DNA of 5,925 nt from Sulfurovum sp. (GTDB lineage Bacteria; Campylobacterota; Campylobacteria; Campylobacterales; Sulfurovaceae), in the NCBI GenBank assembly GCA_026193735.1, contig JAPHUJ010000256.1:1-5925 (forward strand). The letters run 5' to 3'. Positions 1-4,663 of this stretch are shown piece by piece. The translations under genes and the position numbers were made by a program. The notes under the pieces were generated by a model. That model did no database searches. It was not told the DNA's origin and worked only from the letters and a program-made list of their open reading frames with translations. How positions within the stretch are numbered: position 1 is the first letter of the stretch; the number at the start of each line of letters is the position of its first letter.

Positions 1-576
1 AGGTGTAATGTCAAGTGCTTTACAGCTCTTGTCAAAAAGTTTTACCACTGCATTTTCTTTAGTTGGTGGCTGTGTAAAATCTGCAGTACTTCGTGGTGGT
101 TCAAAGGGATGTTTATCGACTTTGCCTGAAATCCCTACTAACTCTTCTGCTAAGGCATAATATGGCTCCATGTCATCATAAGAAATGGGCCAGTCGACCA
201 CATTGGCTCCTTTTATCTCTCCGTATTTACTTTTAAGCCTAAAATCATCAGGGTGTAAACGATGTAACATACCAGACATCAAGTTAGAAGATCCTCCCAC
301 AATGTTACCATTCCAAAAGCTCCAACCAGACTCATACGTAGGAGTCGTTACCCACTCTCCTTCTATTTTTTCCTCTATGGTATGATACTCATCAAATAAA
401 TTGGGTGTGACCAAATCTCTCCTGCAATAGGCCAATTCATCTTTGGAAAACTCTTCGCGGTTAATAAGTCGACCTTTTTCCAGTACAGCTACCTTGAACC
501 CCGCTTTACATAATGTATACGCAACGGCTCCGCCACTCGCCCCTGAACCTACGATGACAACATCATAAACACTCAT
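1..576 (-). CDS. GMC-family FAD-dependent oxidoreductase (gluconate 2-dehydrogenase large-subunit type), N-terminal part
   Basis: Only the first 192 codons are present; the rest lies beyond the left edge. The N-terminus is a Rossmann FAD-binding fold: VVIVGSGASGG (residues 6-16) with the ribose-binding acidic residue E33 at the end of the second strand. WNGNIVGGSS (88-97) corresponds to the GMC FAD-contact region, and DWPISYDDMEPYY (128-140) is the typical GMC stretch following it. The catalytic His/Asn pair would be C-terminal and cannot be seen. The start is the ATG whose first four bases overlap the stop of the upstream small-subunit gene (ATGA), so translation is probably coupled. There is no signal peptide of its own; in related FAD-dependent dehydrogenases the large subunit is exported together with the Tat-signal-bearing small subunit, which fits here. 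Substrate (sugar, sugar acid or alcohol) cannot be told. The usual cytochrome c subunit is not in the window. Confidence 0.93.
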   Translation of the reverse strand, partial: MSVYDVVIVGSGASGGAVAYTLCKAGFKVAVLEKGRLINREEFSKDELAYCRRDLVTPNLFDEYHTIEEKIEGEWVTTPTYESGWSFWNGNIVGGSSNLMSGMLHRLHPDDFRLKSKYGEIKGANVVDWPISYDDMEPYYALAEELVGISGKVDKHPFEPPRSTADFTQPPTKENAVVKLFDKSCKALDITP

Positions 577-1073
577 AATTCAATATACTTAGTTTTTGGT
601 CTTGGAAAACCACCATAGGATGAGAGTGCTTGCCAACCTGCTTCTTTAACATTTGAACCATAGATCGGATCGCAGAATAGTCCTTCCATAGTCAATGTCA
701 GAATACGAGATAACCAACTGCTCCCGTAATTTGTCTCTTCATAGGCACGTAAAGCTATTTCTTTATCATACTGTGTCATAGATACAAATCGTCCTTTTTC
801 TCGCTTCTCTAATTCTTTTGTTCCTTCCAATACAAAAGCTTTTATATCTTTATCAAAACTCTTATGCCTCATAGTTTCAAACAAAAACTGTGTTACATTC
901 ATAGATTTTGCAGAAGGGAGCTTACTCCCTTCTGGGAACAAATGCTCCTGGACTGCTCTAAGTGTAGGCTCTGACTTTTTAAATGCTTTCTCAAAAGTAC
1001 TAATCTCTTTTGCCTGCAGATAAGGAGAGAATCCGATCAGTGAACCCAGTATAAGAAATTTTCTTCTTTTCAT
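573..1073 (-). CDS. Gluconate 2-dehydrogenase subunit 3 family protein (small subunit of GMC dehydrogenase)
   Basis: A 166-residue protein beginning MKRRKFLILGSLIGF, a twin-arginine-like export signal (R3-R4, then K-F-L and a short hydrophobic stretch; cleavage plausible near YLQAKE). The mature part is helical, without cysteines in obvious motifs or cofactor sites, as expected for this family, whose members act as small partners and export escorts of periplasmic GMC/FAD dehydrogenases. The assignment to the family comes mainly from the combination of RR signal, size, helical composition (the central FLFETMRHKSFDKDIKAF area) and direct coupling to a GMC oxidoreductase gene, whose ATG overlaps its TGA. 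The ribosome binding site is weak (AAAGAG on the minus strand, about 1081-1086). Likely role: stabilise and export the FAD subunit through Tat to the periplasm. The Tat assignment is an inference since the residue before RR is K rather than S/T. Confidence 0.85.
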   Translation of the reverse strand: MKRRKFLILGSLIGFSPYLQAKEISTFEKAFKKSEPTLRAVQEHLFPEGSKLPSAKSMNVTQFLFETMRHKSFDKDIKAFVLEGTKELEKREKGRFVSMTQYDKEIALRAYEETNYGSSWLSRILTLTMEGLFCDPIYGSNVKEAGWQALSSYGGFPRPKTKYIEL

Positions 1074-1103
1074 TCATCACTCTTTAATGTTTTTTTAATC
1101 ATA

Positions 1104-1109
1104 TTTATA
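1104..1109 (-). promoter_or_regulatory. Putative -10 element for the dehydrogenase operon
   Basis: TATAAA on the minus strand. A start about seven bases further on (near 1097) would give a ~24-nt leader, similar to the short leaders predicted for other genes here. There is no recognisable -35. A second candidate, TATAAT at 1161-1166 on the same strand, would give a ~80-nt leader containing the palindrome at 1115-1129. Confidence 0.4.
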
Positions 1110-1114
1110 TTGTG

Positions 1115-1129
1115 TGCACTCTAAGTGCA
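1115..1129. promoter_or_regulatory. Perfect palindrome, possible operator in the divergent intergenic region
   Basis: TGCACT-CTA-AGTGCA, two 6-base arms around a 3-base centre. It covers about -18 to -32 relative to the likely start of the minus-strand dehydrogenase transcript, a position suited to a repressor or activator. A related sequence, GCACTTTGCAC, lies 11 bases to the right (1141-1151). The regulator is unknown. Confidence 0.4.
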
Positions 1130-1162
1130 ATAAAATATACGCACTTTGCACGGGTTGGATAT

Positions 1163-1168
1163 TATACT
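1163..1168 (+). promoter_or_regulatory. Putative -10 element upstream of a vestigial or leader reading frame
   Basis: TATACT on the plus strand, identical to the -10 hexamers proposed for the lipoprotein gene and the DoxX gene. A transcript would start near 1175 and carry the strong AAGGAG ribosome binding site at 1188-1193. No TGn extension and no -35 are visible. Confidence 0.35.
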
Positions 1169-1199
1169 TTAAACTGTAAAAAAATATAAGGAGACACAT

Positions 1200-1274
1200 G
1201 TGAAAAAGTTGATTTTTAGCGCAAAGGAACTTATGTTATACTGTTTTAATACATTATTTCAAAGGATATTATGA
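1200..1274 (+). other. Possible 24-codon leader or remnant reading frame with a strong ribosome binding site
   Basis: AAGGAG (1188-1193) is one of the best ribosome binding sites in the window, yet the ATG four bases further on (1198) is followed at once by TGA. A GTG overlapping that ATG (1200, spacing 6) opens a 24-codon frame beginning M-K-K-L-I-F-S, like a signal-peptide start. It ends in a TGA that overlaps the lipoprotein's first ATG (1271). It may be a translationally coupled leader peptide, a decayed 5' end of a former paralogous lipoprotein gene, or chance. The lipoprotein's own extended -10 lies inside it (1234-1242), so most lipoprotein mRNA may not include it. Confidence 0.2.
1234..1242 (+). 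promoter_or_regulatory. Extended -10 promoter for the GKCG lipoprotein gene
   Basis: TGT-TATACT, the TGn-extended -10 typical of Campylobacterota vegetative promoters, which generally lack a -35. A start near 1249 gives a ~22-nt leader containing the AAAGGAT ribosome binding site (1261-1267). Confidence 0.6.
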
Positions 1275-1465
1275 TGAAAAATCTACTCTTTTCAGTACTA
1301 CTGGGATCGGCACTGCTTTGGATTACAGGATGTGGGGAAGATTCAAAAACAGAAACAAAAAAATCCGAAGCACCTGCTATGAAATGCGGAGCCGGTAAAT
1401 GTGGTACAGCTATGGGAAAAGATGTATCTCCAGCAGCAGATGAAGGTAAATGTGGCGAGAAATAG
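1271..1465 (+). CDS. Small GKCG-motif lipoprotein, HvfA-like (possible lipid-anchored RiPP metallophore precursor)
   Basis: 64 residues. The N-terminus is a lipoprotein signal (hydrophobic 5-18, lipobox I-T-G-C with the lipidated Cys at 21). The mature part is a Lys/Glu/Ala-rich unstructured tail with three further cysteines, all in Cys-Gly contexts: MKCG (37-40), AGKCG (41-45) and EGKCG (58-62, two residues from the end). EGKCG is the pentapeptide characteristic of HvfA-type precursors, in which an MNIO enzyme converts cysteine to an oxazolone/thioamide copper ligand. The gene lies 125 bp upstream of a DoxX gene that is itself followed by a clearer HvfA-like peptide, supporting a shared role in copper or thiol handling at the membrane. 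Start: ATG 1271 or the adjacent ATG 1274 (spacing 4 or 7 from AAGGA); 1274 may be the better. Being a modified peptide is an inference; an unmodified Cys-based metal-binding lipoprotein is the alternative. Confidence 0.75.
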   Translation: MMKNLLFSVLLGSALLWITGCGEDSKTETKKSEAPAMKCGAGKCGTAMGKDVSPAADEGKCGEK

Positions 1466-1479
1466 TATCTTTTCTTCCT

Positions 1480-1512
1480 CCTCTCTTTTTTTAAGAGAGG
1501 GTTCTTCTTTTT
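1480..1512 (+). terminator. Intrinsic terminator after the GKCG lipoprotein gene
   Basis: An 8-bp stem, CCTCTCTT (1480-1487) with AAGAGAGG (1493-1500), and a T5 loop, followed by a T-rich tail (GTTCTTCTTTTT). It starts 15 bases after the stop codon and separates the lipoprotein from the DoxX operon. Confidence 0.8.
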
Positions 1513-1549
1513 CTTCAATTAATACACACACAGTACACATCTTTCATAC

Positions 1550-1555
1550 TATACT
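1550..1555 (+). promoter_or_regulatory. Putative -10 element for the DoxX-HvfA operon
   Basis: TATACT, the same hexamer as upstream of the GKCG lipoprotein gene. A start near 1562 would give a ~29-nt leader. No TGn extension or -35 is visible. Its place just beyond the terminator suggests separate transcription of the DoxX-peptide pair. Confidence 0.45.
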
Positions 1556-1590
1556 TGCCTTGTAACAACAAACATATAGAGGAGTTACCA

Positions 1591-2028
1591 ATGCTAAAAA
1601 CGATATATCCGATAACAAAAAACATATTAAGCAACGGGCAAAGTATTTCTTTACTTTTGGCCAGACTTGCTGTTGCGTATGGTTTTTACGAGCCTGCGAT
1701 GCAGAAGTGGTCAGATATTTCCAGCGTTGCTACTTGGTTTGGCACGCTGGGCATACCATTCCCAACTCTCAATGCATATATGGCTGCCAGTACAGAACTT
1801 TTAGGTGTAGTCCTGCTAACTCTTGGTCTCTTTACACGTATCATTTCCATTCCACTGATGGTTGTGATGATTGTTGCCATTACTACCGTACATTTGGCAC
1901 ATGGTTTTTCCGCAGGAGATAATGGTTTTGAAATTCCACTTTATTATTTGTTGTTTTTAGCCCTATTTGCTTCATTAGGAGCCGGAAAATTTAGCTTAGA
2001 CCACCTTCTATTTGGTGAAGAGCAATAA
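1591..2028 (+). CDS. DoxX family membrane protein, likely HvfX-type partner of a copper-binding RiPP
   Basis: 145 residues from ATG 1591, chosen over an upstream in-frame ATG at 1555 because AGAGGAG (1578-1584) sits six bases before it. Four membrane segments are visible, roughly 18-37, 62-80, 84-104 and 115-132. DoxX hallmarks: an Arg in helix 1 (R25 in LLLARLAVAYGF), E69-L-L-G in helix 2, the short T82-R83 loop, H101/H104 closing helix 3, NGFEIPLYYLL (111-121) and the closing GAGKFSLDHLLF (130-141). DoxX proteins are found with thiol and redox systems; the subgroup next to HvfA peptides (HvfX, previously treated as HvfD/DoxX) is linked to RiPP maturation and copper. The gene lies 15 bases upstream of an HvfA-like peptide gene and is surely cotranscribed with it. 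Whether it handles the peptide, copper or reducing power at the inner membrane is unknown. Confidence 0.88.
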   Translation: MLKTIYPITKNILSNGQSISLLLARLAVAYGFYEPAMQKWSDISSVATWFGTLGIPFPTLNAYMAASTELLGVVLLTLGLFTRIISIPLMVVMIVAITTVHLAHGFSAGDNGFEIPLYYLLFLALFASLGAGKFSLDHLLFGEEQ

Positions 2029-2043
2029 CACAAAGGATTAACG

Positions 2044-2319
2044 ATGAAAAATACATTTAAATTAGGCTTATTATTGATAGGTGCCTTAGCTTTATCACTT
2101 ACATTTGCAACAGCAGAGGGAAAATGTGGAGATTCTCAGGGAATGATGAACAATGAAGGTAAATGTGATAGCAGCAAAAAGAGTATGATGAACAATGAAG
2201 GTAAATGTGATAGCAGTAAAAAAACAGAAAAATGTTCAAGTGGCAAATGCGATAGTGCGAAAAAAGAACCAAAACCAGCGCCAATGAAAGGTAAATGCGG
2301 TCAAGGAAAATGTGGATAA
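2044..2319 (+). CDS. HvfA-like Cys-rich secreted peptide (candidate oxazolone/thioamide RiPP metallophore precursor)
   Basis: 91 residues. A Sec signal peptide (hydrophobic 7-23) with an A-T-A cleavage site leaves a mature peptide beginning exactly E25-G-K-C-G. Seven cysteines follow: EGKCG (25-29), EGKCD (38-42), EGKCD (52-56), KCSSGKCD (63-70) and KGKCGQGKCG at the C-terminus (82-91); six are in GKC motifs and C64 is in EKCSS. The spacers are rich in Lys, Ser, Met and Asn. EGKCG is the modification motif of HvfA-type RiPPs, whose cysteines are converted by an MNIO enzyme (HvfB) with HvfC into copper-binding oxazolone/thioamide groups. The preceding gene encodes the DoxX-type partner; AAAGGAT (2032-2038) is a good ribosome binding site. 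Variation from EGKCG to EGKCD/SGKCD is notable. No modifying enzyme is encoded nearby, so either it acts from elsewhere or the peptide is used unmodified. Confidence 0.82.
   Translation: MKNTFKLGLLLIGALALSLTFATAEGKCGDSQGMMNNEGKCDSSKKSMMNNEGKCDSSKKTEKCSSGKCDSAKKEPKPAPMKGKCGQGKCG
2143..2226 (+). repeat. Two tandem 42-bp units within the HvfA-like gene
   Basis: Units 2143-2184 and 2185-2226 encode MMNNEGKCDSSKK followed by S or T. The first 32 bases are identical and changes occur only near the 3' end of the unit, indicating a recent in-frame duplication that added one GKC motif. Confidence 0.92.
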
Positions 2320-2350
2320 TCTACTCATAACACTTCTTCTTCTTCAATTT

Positions 2351-2388
2351 CCCATATCTCAAGATATGGGCGTTTTATCTTTCTTTTA
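2351..2388 (+). terminator. Intrinsic terminator of the DoxX-HvfA operon
   Basis: Stem CCCATATC (2351-2358) with GATATGGG (2363-2370), tetraloop TCAA, followed by CGTTTTATCTTTCTTTT. It separates the operon from the next lipoprotein gene. Confidence 0.88.
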
Positions 2389-2398
2389 TAAATCATTG

Positions 2399-2404
2399 TA
2401 TAAT
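2399..2404 (+). promoter_or_regulatory. -10 element for the lipoprotein / FTR-rhodanese operon
   Basis: Consensus TATAAT preceded directly by ATTG, with no visible -35. A start near 2411 gives a ~21-nt leader with AAAGGA (2421-2426) five bases before the ATG. Confidence 0.6.
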
Positions 2405-2431
2405 GTGTCTATCAATTAAAAAAGGATACTT

Positions 2432-2914
2432 ATGCGCCACGTACTTATTGCCCTCCTTATATTATTCGCTTTCACCGGCTGTGAAGATAAAGAAGAACAA
2501 GCAAAACATGATGCTCAAATTGCCCAGAAGGCAAAGGCAGAACTACTTGCAGAATTAGAAGCAAAAAAGGTTCAAGAAGAAAAAGAACATACCAAACTTA
2601 ATAAAATGGGTATCAATGTGGATGATGGAACCATTACAATCGATACGAATAAGACCAAAGACTTCTTTAATAACTTGGGTAAAAAAATGGATATGCAGAT
2701 GAAAAAAATCTCTGCAGATCTGGAAAAAGGAATCCTTGAAACAAAAGAAGCAGGTGTTGAGATCAATGAACAACATATTCACATTGATCTCAATAAAACC
2801 AACGAACTTCTTTTAGACTGGGGTAAAAAAATACAGGTTTTTGCGCAAGAGTTTGATGAGATGGCAAAAACATTAGAAATAAACAGTACAAATACTACAA
2901 ATAAAGGAATGTAA
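2432..2914 (+). CDS. Lipoprotein with coiled-coil segment and two copies of a ~40-residue module, function unknown
   Basis: 160 residues, not recognised as a named family. A lipoprotein signal (hydrophobic 3-15, F-T-G-C with Cys 17) is followed by a highly charged Lys/Glu/Ala helix (about 19-57, probable coiled coil). Then come two copies of one module: residues ~59-97, MGINVDDGTITIDTNKTKDFF then G-K-K, and ~107-146, AGVEINEQHIHIDLNKTNELL then G-K-K. Shared features are G-[IV]-x-[VI], an I-x-I-D-x-N-K-T core and a GKK before an amphipathic helix. Each module thus looks like a short beta-hairpin and helix. There are no cysteines in the mature part except the lipidated one. The stop codon overlaps the ATG of the FTR-rhodanese gene (TAATG), so the two are translationally coupled. 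A structural or scaffold role at the membrane is only a guess. Confidence 0.85.
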   Translation: MRHVLIALLILFAFTGCEDKEEQAKHDAQIAQKAKAELLAELEAKKVQEEKEHTKLNKMGINVDDGTITIDTNKTKDFFNNLGKKMDMQMKKISADLEKGILETKEAGVEINEQHIHIDLNKTNELLLDWGKKIQVFAQEFDEMAKTLEINSTNTTNKGM

Positions 2915-3654
2915 TGCAACCGATAGATATGAACTCAGATGAATTTCAAGCTGAATTAGAAAAAACATGGACATTTGTAGATAAGGTCAATAACCAATTT
3001 GGTTTTGTTCTCAATCCTAATGATGATGTCAATGAAGGTGTGGCTATGGGGCTTGCACGCAACAAGATGATCTATGGTAAAAGATTTTGTCCTTGTTTTA
3101 TGGTAGAAGGTGAGACAAAAGAAGAACAAAAAGCTGCAGATAACCGTATCTGTCCATGTAAACCCGCTCTAGAAAAAGAGATCCCGGAAGATGGTACCTG
3201 TCACTGTGGGATCTTCTGTACTCCTGAATATGCTCAAGCACAGGCGCAACATGATGAAATAGAAGAAGTTGTACATCAACACTCCGGAGGCCTTACAAAA
3301 GAGCAAGCACAGGTTCTACTCAAAGAGGAACAACTTGACGGAGATGAACTTGAAGCACTGATAGAAGCAAAAAAACTAGGAATGATAGACTTTACACTTG
3401 TTGACACAAGAGAGTTCATGGAGTACCAAATGGGACATATCGTAGGCACAGATGTCCTTGTACCTACCTCACAATTCTACGCAAAAGTAGAAGAGGAATT
3501 GGCAGGAAAGAAAGAGGAAGCCATTATCGTTTACTGTCATTCAGGAAGCCGAAGCTACCAAGTACAACACGCTATGAAAGCACTAGGATTCACGCACGTC
3601 TGTAATTTACGCCCAGGAATCATCGGATATTCAGGCGAAACACAAAGAGGGTAA
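2914..3654 (+). CDS. Fusion of ferredoxin:thioredoxin reductase catalytic domain and rhodanese domain
   Basis: 246 residues, no export signal, so cytoplasmic. Residues ~10-106 match the ferredoxin:thioredoxin reductase catalytic (beta) subunit: CPC (59-61), CPC (80-82) and CHC (96-98), plus C102. By analogy with plant FTR, C59, C80, C82 and C96 hold the 4Fe-4S cluster and C61-C98 is the redox disulfide; the gaps (18 and 13 residues) are longer than the usual 16 and 8. An acidic linker (~113-155) leads to a rhodanese domain (~158-243) with VDTREFMEYQMGHI (163-176) and the active loop C208-H-S-G-S-R-S, a complete CxxGxRS persulfide-forming site. The combination suggests reduction of a persulfide or thiol substrate with electrons from ferredoxin, though this is inferred. 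No FTR variable subunit or thioredoxin gene is nearby. The start overlaps the preceding stop (TAATG), with AAGGA five bases upstream. Confidence 0.9.
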   Translation: MQPIDMNSDEFQAELEKTWTFVDKVNNQFGFVLNPNDDVNEGVAMGLARNKMIYGKRFCPCFMVEGETKEEQKAADNRICPCKPALEKEIPEDGTCHCGIFCTPEYAQAQAQHDEIEEVVHQHSGGLTKEQAQVLLKEEQLDGDELEALIEAKKLGMIDFTLVDTREFMEYQMGHIVGTDVLVPTSQFYAKVEEELAGKKEEAIIVYCHSGSRSYQVQHAMKALGFTHVCNLRPGIIGYSGETQRG

Positions 3655-3659
3655 CCTCA

Positions 3660-3669
3660 CCCCCCCCCC
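3660..3669 (+). repeat. Poly-C tract of ten bases
   Basis: Ten consecutive C residues begin five bases after the stop codon of the FTR-rhodanese gene, in an otherwise AT-rich intergenic region. Tracts of this length are often variable in Campylobacterota. Here it lies outside any credible reading frame and directly before a hairpin. Confidence 0.95.
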
Positions 3670-3699
3670 TTCCTTGTGAGTATAAATACACACAAGGAA
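3670..3699 (+). terminator. Long hairpin after the FTR-rhodanese gene, without a T tail
   Basis: TTCCTTGTG (3670-3678) pairs with CACAAGGAA (3691-3699). After an A-A mismatch three more pairs (GTA/TAC) close a TAAA tetraloop. No T run follows on either strand, so it may define or protect the mRNA 3' end rather than act as a classical terminator. Confidence 0.45.
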
Positions 3700-3942
3700 A
3701 GAGGAAATTCTTACCCCTCATGTAAATCAAAACTACAAAAAACTTCATCAGCCCACGACAGTCCTTTGCATTTTTATTTTATGTATGCCGGTACGGTGTT
3801 TTTTTGGATTCGTTTTCTTATTTGTTGCATCAACAAATAAAAAAAGGAATGAACAAAATACAATTCAAAGATAAAGTTTGAAAAAATTAAGGGGAAATAA
3901 TTAAAGGGGTTGAGGAGCCGAAACTCCCCAAAAGATAGTTCT
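3700..3942. other. Convergent intergenic region without a gene
   Basis: Together with the flanking hairpins this is ~340 bp between the FTR-rhodanese gene and rplT. No reading frame with a ribosome binding site or recognisable protein is seen. It contains a palindrome (3818-3840) and a weak GGAG/CTCC hairpin (about 3913-3926). Confidence 0.6.
3818..3840. repeat. Perfect palindrome in the convergent intergenic region
   Basis: TTATTTGTTG (3818-3827) and CAACAAATAA (3831-3840) around CAT: a 10-bp perfect inverted repeat. T-rich sequence precedes it and A7 follows it on the plus strand, so it lacks a downstream T tract in either direction. It could be a weak terminator stem or a protein-binding site. 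Confidence 0.6.
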
Positions 3943-3986
3943 GGCACTAAATGCCGACATCTTTTTTGCTAAAGCGAAAAAAGATG
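3943..3986 (-). terminator. Tandem hairpins ending the rpmI-rplT transcript
   Basis: Read on the minus strand, the first hairpin pairs CATCTTTTTT and AAAAAAGATG (3977-3986 and 3958-3967) with an inner GC/GC step, one bulge and a TTTA loop, starting eight bases after the rplT stop. The second, GGCA/TGCC (3943-3955), is followed by AGAACTATCTTTT. Neither has an ideal T tail, but their position supports termination. Confidence 0.55.
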
Positions 3987-3993
3987 CTACAAA

Positions 3994-4350
3994 TTATTTA
4001 GCAAGTGCTGCTTTAGAAGCATCAGCTACTTTTGTAAAACTTTCAGGAGCATTCATCGCCATATCAGCAAGAATTTTTCTGTCAAGTTCAATATTTGCAA
4101 GTTTAAGACCATGCATGAATGTTGAATAGTTCATACCGTTCAATCTTGTCGCTGCATTGATACGAATGATCCACAGTCTTCTGAAATCTCTCTTTTTTTG
4201 TCTTCTATCTCTGTAAGCATATACTAATGAACGCTCGAGTTGCTCTTTCGCTTTTCTGAAGTGTTTTCTTCTACCACTATAGAACCCTCTAGCTTGTTTT
4301 AATAATTTTCTGTGTCTTCTAGCTCTTACGACACCTGTTTTTACTCTCAT
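3994..4350 (-). CDS. rplT: 50S ribosomal protein L20
   Basis: 118 residues, the same length as E. coli L20. The strongly basic N-terminal half starts [20 protein letters not shown], with [16 protein letters not shown] and [24 protein letters not shown] following, all family hallmarks; [25 protein letters not shown] is the conserved globular C-terminal part. L20 binds 23S rRNA early in large-subunit assembly and in several bacteria represses its own operon by binding the mRNA. The start has AAAGGAT upstream on the minus strand. It is the second gene after rpmI, separated by a rather long 121-bp gap. Confidence 0.99.
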   Translation of the reverse strand: MRVKTGVVRARRHRKLLKQARGFYSGRRKHFRKAKEQLERSLVYAYRDRRQKKRDFRRLWIIRINAATRLNGMNYSTFMHGLKLANIELDRKILADMAMNAPESFTKVADASKAALAK

Positions 4351-4432
4351 GGTTATCCTTTACCTTATACTTGTACTGTAACTTTTAAAAAGTCAGTTTT
4401 AGTAGGTGCCAAACATTATCTCTGTTTGAACT

Positions 4433-4450
4433 TGCCCCTTATCGGGGGAA
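4433..4450 (-). promoter_or_regulatory. Hairpin between rpmI and rplT
   Basis: CCCC (4435-4438) can pair with GGGG within 4444-4448 in the 121-bp spacer. It is short but GC-only in an AT-rich stretch, and lies just downstream of rpmI. It could be an mRNA stability element or part of an L20 control site; function is not shown. Confidence 0.25.
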
Positions 4451-4471
4451 TTTATCTAAATCAAAAGGTGA

Positions 4472-4663
4472 TTAGTTAATCATCTCTTTAATGTTTTTAG
4501 CATCTGCGCCATCAACATATTTAGGACTTCTCATACTTCTATGGTGACCACCGTCAACCTTAGAAAGAATGTGGCTTCTATACGCCGTTCCTCTTTTGAC
4601 TTTGCCGCTTTTTTTAATTTTAAAACGCTTAACGGCGCCTTTTACACTTTTCATTTTTGGCAT
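4472..4663 (-). CDS. rpmI: 50S ribosomal protein L35
   Basis: 63 residues starting MPKMKSVKGAVKRFKIKKSGKVKR, with the family's central GTAYRSHILSK and HHRSMRSPKYVDGADAKNIKEMI at the end. L35 is a small basic protein of the large ribosomal subunit, normally encoded next to rplT as here. The start at 4663 is chosen over an in-frame ATG 42 bases upstream because AAAGGGAG (4671-4678, minus strand) lies seven bases before it and MPKMK is the usual L35 N-terminus. infC, often the first gene of this operon, is not present upstream; the operon appears to begin with rpmI behind a long leader. Confidence 0.98.
   Translation of the reverse strand: MPKMKSVKGAVKRFKIKKSGKVKRGTAYRSHILSKVDGGHHRSMRSPKYVDGADAKNIKEMIN

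Noticed and set aside
185..385. Plus-strand 66-codon frame
   Set aside because: It lies antisense within the well-supported GMC oxidoreductase, has no ribosome binding site and no recognisable features.
1246..1540. Minus-strand frames over the GKCG lipoprotein
   Set aside because: They are antisense shadows; the plus-strand gene has promoter, ribosome binding site, lipobox and terminator.
1555..1590. Upstream ATG for the DoxX protein
   Set aside because: It overlaps the proposed -10 and lacks a ribosome binding site; ATG 1591 has AGAGGAG at good spacing.
2143..2226. Repeat as a CRISPR array
   Set aside because: The two units are directly adjacent with no spacer and lie in frame in a coding sequence.
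2099..2284. Cys-rich minus-strand frame opposite the HvfA-like gene
   Set aside because: Its Cys/His/Tyr-rich repeats simply mirror the 42-bp repeat; it has no start signal.
3655..3720. Poly-C tract as a coding phase-variation switch
   Set aside because: The tract lies after the stop codon and no alternative frame on either strand gives a credible protein extension or start.
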